This document shows positions 5,106-8,129 of a DNA stretch of 8,129 bases, piece after piece (position 1 is the stretch's first letter; the number at the start of each line of letters is the position of its first letter). The notes beneath the pieces were generated by a model that was not told where the DNA came from, did no database searches, and saw only the letters and a list, made by a program, of their open reading frames with translations. The DNA is taken from assembly GCA_938083405.1 (NCBI GenBank), contig CALKCV010000192.1, positions 1 to 8,129 on the forward strand, in the 5' to 3' direction. The position numbers and the translations under genes are program-made. This stretch comes from an uncultured Microcoleaceae cyanobacterium. GTDB lineage: Bacteria > Cyanobacteriota > Cyanobacteriia > Cyanobacteriales > Microcoleaceae.

Positions 5106-6152
5106 ATGAAAATAATTCACAAAATAACTCTCTTTATCTTAGTAGTTTTTATAGCAGCAGTCTCAACAGTTTACATCGACCGACGATCGCCCGCTTCCAA
5201 CCCTTCCTTACCCCCCGCAACGGAAACCAGACTCTCCCAGTCGCAGCCTAAAATCTATGAGATGCCCTCGGTGGATGCTTCGCGACTAATGTCGGACCTT
5301 CGGAACTTAGCGGGAGAACGCTACAGCCAGAGCGATCGCTCCTCCACCAGAACCTATATCGTCGAACAACTGGAGGCTGCGGGTTTGACTCCCGTCCTCC
5401 AAGAGTTTGATGGCGGAGTTAATATCTTCGCGGAGCGATCGGGAAGCGACCCCGAGGCCGACAGTATTCTATTAGCCGCCCACTACGATACCGTTCCTGG
5501 GTCTCCGGGAGCGGACGATAACGCCTCTGGAGTTGCGGTAGTGCTAGAGGCGGTGCGGTTGTTGGCTTCCCGTTCCACCCCTCGCACTTTGCAAGTAGCA
5601 TTTTTTGACTTAGAAGAAGCGGGACTGCTGGGTAGTTTATCTTTTGTGGAGCGCCAGAGCAACCTCGAAAATTTACGGGGAGTAATTATCTTAGATATGG
5701 TAGGCTACGCCTGTCACGTTGCCGGCTGCCAACAATATCCCCAGGGCTTCGGTATGAGAGAAATGCTGGGAGCTGCCGGCATCCCCGAACCGGATAAGGG
5801 GGAATTTCTTGCTGTGGTAGGAGATGTGGAGCATTTGCCGTTGCTTACCACATTTAAAAATATTAGTCAAGAAAATTTACCGCCAGTTTTCACCTTACCC
5901 GTACCCTTCAAGGGAATCTTAACGCCGGATGTCCTGCGCAGCGACCACGCCCCTTTTTGGTTTAAGGGCATCGGGGCTGTCTTGGTAACGGATACGGCAA
6001 ATATGCGATCGCCCCACTACCACCAACCAAGCGACACTGTAGAAAATATAGACCGGGATTTTTTTGCCGGGGCAGCCCAAATAGTCATTAATGCCGCCAC
6101 TGGTTTATTAGAAAGTCGCGAGAGTCTCGGCAACCAGCAAACAGAATTTTAA
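5106..6152 (+). CDS. M28 family zinc peptidase, membrane-anchored or secreted
   Basis: A 348-residue metallopeptidase. Residues about 5-23 are a hydrophobic signal peptide or anchor after a basic start (MKIIHK), followed by a Pro/Ser-rich linker to about 48, so the catalytic domain should lie outside the cytoplasmic membrane. The M28 co-catalytic zinc site is complete: H126-x-D128 (AAHYDTV), bridging Asp138 (GADDNASG), Glu170 as general base with Glu171 as ligand (DLEEAGLLGS), Asp197 (ILDMVGY) and His306 (SPHYHQPSDT). Cys203 and Cys208 may form a disulfide, fitting export. Family members are aminopeptidases or carboxypeptidases; the substrate here cannot be told. No good Shine-Dalgarno site precedes the ATG. 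The segment encoding residues about 76-96 has a displaced 92%-identical copy at 3774-3834. Confidence 0.93.
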   Translation: MKIIHKITLFILVVFIAAVSTVYIDRRSPASNPSLPPATETRLSQSQPKIYEMPSVDASRLMSDLRNLAGERYSQSDRSSTRTYIVEQLEAAGLTPVLQEFDGGVNIFAERSGSDPEADSILLAAHYDTVPGSPGADDNASGVAVVLEAVRLLASRSTPRTLQVAFFDLEEAGLLGSLSFVERQSNLENLRGVIILDMVGYACHVAGCQQYPQGFGMREMLGAAGIPEPDKGEFLAVVGDVEHLPLLTTFKNISQENLPPVFTLPVPFKGILTPDVLRSDHAPFWFKGIGAVLVTDTANMRSPHYHQPSDTVENIDRDFFAGAAQIVINAATGLLESRESLGNQQTEF

Positions 6153-6211
6153 CTCCTAAGGACCGTGCCTTTGCCCATCAGGTTTTCATGGCAGTTTTAT
6201 ATGAGAAGAAA

Positions 6212-6248
6212 CCGTTTTGCTGTATTCTGCTAATAACAAGCAAAACGG
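6212..6248. repeat. 10-bp stem-loop
   Basis: CCGTTTTGCT (6212-6221) pairs perfectly with AGCAAAACGG (6239-6248) around a 17-nt loop. It lies 60 bp after the peptidase stop codon. There is no T-run after it, so it may protect the 3' end of the transcript rather than terminate it. Confidence 0.6.
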
Positions 6249-6285
6249 GTGCATCGGGGGAATGAAGAAAGCCCGCGAATTAGAC

Positions 6286-6367
6286 GCTTTTTGTCAGTTG
6301 GAACGTTTGAGACGTTGGACGACTAACAACGTTCCAACTGACCACTAACAAAAAGCATTGATTTTTT
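6286..6367 (+). terminator. Long hairpin followed by T-run, possible terminator
   Basis: GTCAGTTGGAACGTT (6293-6307) and AACGTTCCAACTGAC (6328-6342) form a perfect 15-bp stem with a 20-nt loop. GCTTTTT (6286-6292) and AAAAAGC (6350-6356) extend it to 22 bp across a 7-nt one-sided bulge. Six T residues (6362-6367) follow 5 nt later. That gap and the large loop are unusual for an intrinsic terminator, so a small mobile-element relic or a structured RNA is also possible. Confidence 0.5.
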
Positions 6368-6430
6368 GGTATTTTTACTTCGATGAGATGCTCCCACCAA
6401 AACCCACTCTGGGGGGTTCGCCAAACGCAC

Positions 6431-6456
6431 AATTGTTAATTATTAATTGTTAATTG
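6431..6456. repeat. Heptamer tandem repeat (AATTGTT) abutting a start codon
   Basis: The units AATTGTT, AATTATT, AATTGTT and AATTG run to 2 bp before the ATG at 6459. The second unit has one substitution. The unit, phase and junction (AATTGATATGA) are the same as at the trpE start, although the genes are unrelated. No Shine-Dalgarno site is visible. Confidence 0.9.
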
Positions 6457-6458
6457 AT

Positions 6459-8129
6459 ATGAGCAGCCAACAAATATTAAGACAGAAATTACTCGACTTA
6501 GACAACCGTAACTACAAAGCTTATAAAGACATACTCGGCAGTTACGAATTTCCCGACTTTACCCTGATAGTAGATTACGTTCAGGGAGACCCCTTCGCAG
6601 CTCCGACTAAAATTAGGGTGCAGGTGCCTCACCGGGTAGCCGGCTTTCCGCAGGAACTATATTTCAATCGCAGTAGAGAAATAGCTTTGCGAGATTATCT
6701 CAGCCGCCAAGCGGACGCGGTGGCGAGGGATGTAAGCGGCAGGCGGGGTACGGGCAAAAGCGGCTCCATCGGCGTAACCAAAATGGGTCAAGAAATCTTA
6801 GAACGAACTTCGGTTTATTTAATAGATACGGAAAAAGAGAACCAAAGGGAAAAACCAATTCCTGCCCAACCAATTCCTGCGGTTAATCTGGCTCTAGAAA
6901 GAGGCCAACCGAAGATGGAAACTGCCAAAACAGGCCCCAAAGGCATAGAAGTGCGCTTAGTGGTAGGACTGCCGGCAAACGGTCGGAGGATTTTGGGACG
7001 GCAAGGGGCGCAAATGCTCTGCGACGATATCCCGCAGATCGTTCGCCGCGCCCTGAAGTACGAAGAATTGGATGCAGAAGCTTGTCGCCGCCATGTGGAA
7101 ACTGCGGAAGATGCGGACTGGTTGCGGGAACAGTTGCCGAGTAAGAATTTAGTTGCTTTTGTCGCTAACGGTTCGATTTTGCCGAGGCGCAGCGGGGCGG
7201 ACGATCGCCCTTTGGAAAGTCAACCGATTCCTTTCGAGTCTGCCCCAGAGTTGGAGGTGGAGTTCGATCTGCCCAATAACGGCAGGATTAAGGGTATGGG
7301 TATTCCGGCGGGGGTGACTTTAATCGCTGGGGGCGGCTATCACGGTAAGTCAACTTTGCTCCGGGCGATGGAATTGGGAGTTTACAATCGCGTGCCAGGA
7401 GACGGGCGGGAGTTTGTAGTGACTCATCCTGGGGCGGTGAAGGTTCGTGCCGAGGACGGTCGCAGCGTGGTGGGGGTGGATATTTCGCCGTTTATAGATC
7501 GCTTGCCCCAGGGCAGATCGACCGATCGCTTTACGACGGAAAATGCTAGCGGCAGTACGTCCCAGGCGGCGAATATTATGGAGGCTTTGGAGGCGGGGCT
7601 CGGTGGAGATGCTGCCTCGGGGGGTTCTGGGTTGGTCTTGTTGGTGGATGAGGATACGGCGGCGACTAATTTTATGATTCGCGATCGCCGGATGCAGGAG
7701 TTGATCTCTAAGGACAGCGAACCGATCGTTCCTTTTATAGACAAGGTTCGCCAGCTTTACACCGACTGCGGGGTTTCGACGATTTTGGTGATGGGGGGCA
7801 GCGGGGATTATTTTGATGTGGCGGATCTGGTTATTGCGATGGAAAATTTCCAACCCTATGAGGTGACATCCAAGGCGAGGGCGATCGCCAAACAATACGC
7901 TACCGGCCGCACTGCGGAAGGGGGGGAGGAGTTTGGCAATGTCAAACAGCGGGTTCCTTTGCCTGCGAGTTTGGACCCGAGTCGCGGTCGCCGGGATGTC
8001 CGTTTGAAGGTTCGGGATGTGGATGAGGTGGTGTTTGGTAATGAGGATGTGGATCTCTCTGCGGTGGAACAGTTGGTGAGTACGGACCAGTTGAGGGCGA
8101 TCGCCGCTGCGATGGTTTATGCGAAACAA
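6459..8129 (+). CDS. Predicted ATPase of the ABC class (COG3044/MRB1590-like), 3' end outside window
   Basis: An open frame of 557 codons reaches the window edge without a stop. It belongs to the predicted 'ABC-class ATPase' family (COG3044). The trypanosome member MRB1590 is a toroidal RNA-binding ATPase involved in RNA editing; the bacterial role is unknown. The N-terminal domain spans about 1-125 and includes the Gly/Lys-rich GRRGTGKSGSIGV (94-106). A Pro-rich, probably flexible linker follows (about 126-160). The ATPase core has a Walker A motif GGGYHGKST (291-299), an ABC-signature-like ASGSTSQAANIMEALEAG (363-380) and Walker B GLVLLVDEDTAATNF (391-405). It appears cytoplasmic. Members are a little longer than 557 residues, so probably only a few tens are missing. 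The ATG directly follows the heptamer tract and has no Shine-Dalgarno site. Three HIP1 octamers lie in the last 450 bp. Confidence 0.9.
   Translation, partial: MSSQQILRQKLLDLDNRNYKAYKDILGSYEFPDFTLIVDYVQGDPFAAPTKIRVQVPHRVAGFPQELYFNRSREIALRDYLSRQADAVARDVSGRRGTGKSGSIGVTKMGQEILERTSVYLIDTEKENQREKPIPAQPIPAVNLALERGQPKMETAKTGPKGIEVRLVVGLPANGRRILGRQGAQMLCDDIPQIVRRALKYEELDAEACRRHVETAEDADWLREQLPSKNLVAFVANGSILPRRSGADDRPLESQPIPFESAPELEVEFDLPNNGRIKGMGIPAGVTLIAGGGYHGKSTLLRAMELGVYNRVPGDGREFVVTHPGAVKVRAEDGRSVVGVDISPFIDRLPQGRSTDRFTTENASGSTSQAANIMEALEAGLGGDAASGGSGLVLLVDEDTAATNFMIRDRRMQELISKDSEPIVPFIDKVRQLYTDCGVSTILVMGGSGDYFDVADLVIAMENFQPYEVTSKARAIAKQYATGRTAEGGEEFGNVKQRVPLPASLDPSRGRRDVRLKVRDVDEVVFGNEDVDLSAVEQLVSTDQLRAIAAAMVYAKQ

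Larger units (their letters stand above)
6153..6458. other. Intergenic region after the peptidase gene
   Basis: No credible gene in 306 bp. It holds two hairpins (6212-6248 and 6286-6356), a T-run at 6362-6367 and a heptamer tract directly before the next ATG. The second hairpin with its T-run is the best candidate for ending peptidase transcription. Confidence 0.75.

Noticed and set aside
6262..6348. 28-codon mini-ORF starting MKKARELDAF after a G-run
   Set aside because: It coincides with the long hairpin, the G-run is only 1 bp from the ATG, and nothing recognisable is encoded.
7350..8129. Long minus-strand open frame (259 codons) opposite the ATPase gene
   Set aside because: The plus strand here encodes a conserved ATPase with Walker A and B motifs. 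The antisense translation is low-complexity, rich in Arg, His and Pro, and has no recognisable domain.

Overview
The window is chromosomal DNA from a cyanobacterium. Three things show this: a gene for the photosystem I subunit PsaD, about a dozen copies of the cyanobacterial HIP1 octamer (GCGATCGC), and several short tandem heptanucleotide repeats (STRR) of the kind best known from filamentous cyanobacteria. The genus cannot be fixed from sequence reading alone.

Layout. 1-708: C-terminal half of a sensor histidine kinase (+), cut by the window edge. 709-1140: intergenic, with two heptamer tracts and a probable RpaB/HLR1-type site just ahead of psaD. 1141-1569: psaD (+), with its own intrinsic terminator at 1631-1671. 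1830-3362: trpE (+), large subunit of anthranilate synthase, whose ATG directly follows a heptamer tract. 3363-3868: repeat-rich intergenic DNA with a 22-bp direct repeat, hairpins, a bidirectional terminator and a 61-bp displaced copy of part of the downstream peptidase gene. 3869-4726: Rpn-like PD-(D/E)XK protein with a DUF4351-like tail (-). 4727-5105: divergent promoter region with four copies of an approximately 34-bp unit in alternating orientation. 5106-6152: membrane-anchored or secreted M28 zinc peptidase (+). 6153-6458: intergenic, with two hairpins and another heptamer tract. 6459-8129: predicted ATPase of the COG3044/MRB1590 class (+), running off the window a little short of its expected end.

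The genes do not form one pathway. psaD (light harvesting) and trpE (tryptophan synthesis) are neighbours in other cyanobacteria too, but here they are separated by a terminator and probably transcribed independently. The Rpn-like gene lies among repeats between the core genes and the peptidase, which looks like a small accessory, rearrangement-prone patch.

I see no defence island, CRISPR array, RNA gene or complete mobile element. The most notable signals are non-coding: the displaced peptidase fragment that begins exactly at a HIP1 octamer, the alternating repeat family in the divergent promoter region, and the heptamer tracts that replace the ribosome-binding site of two unrelated genes.
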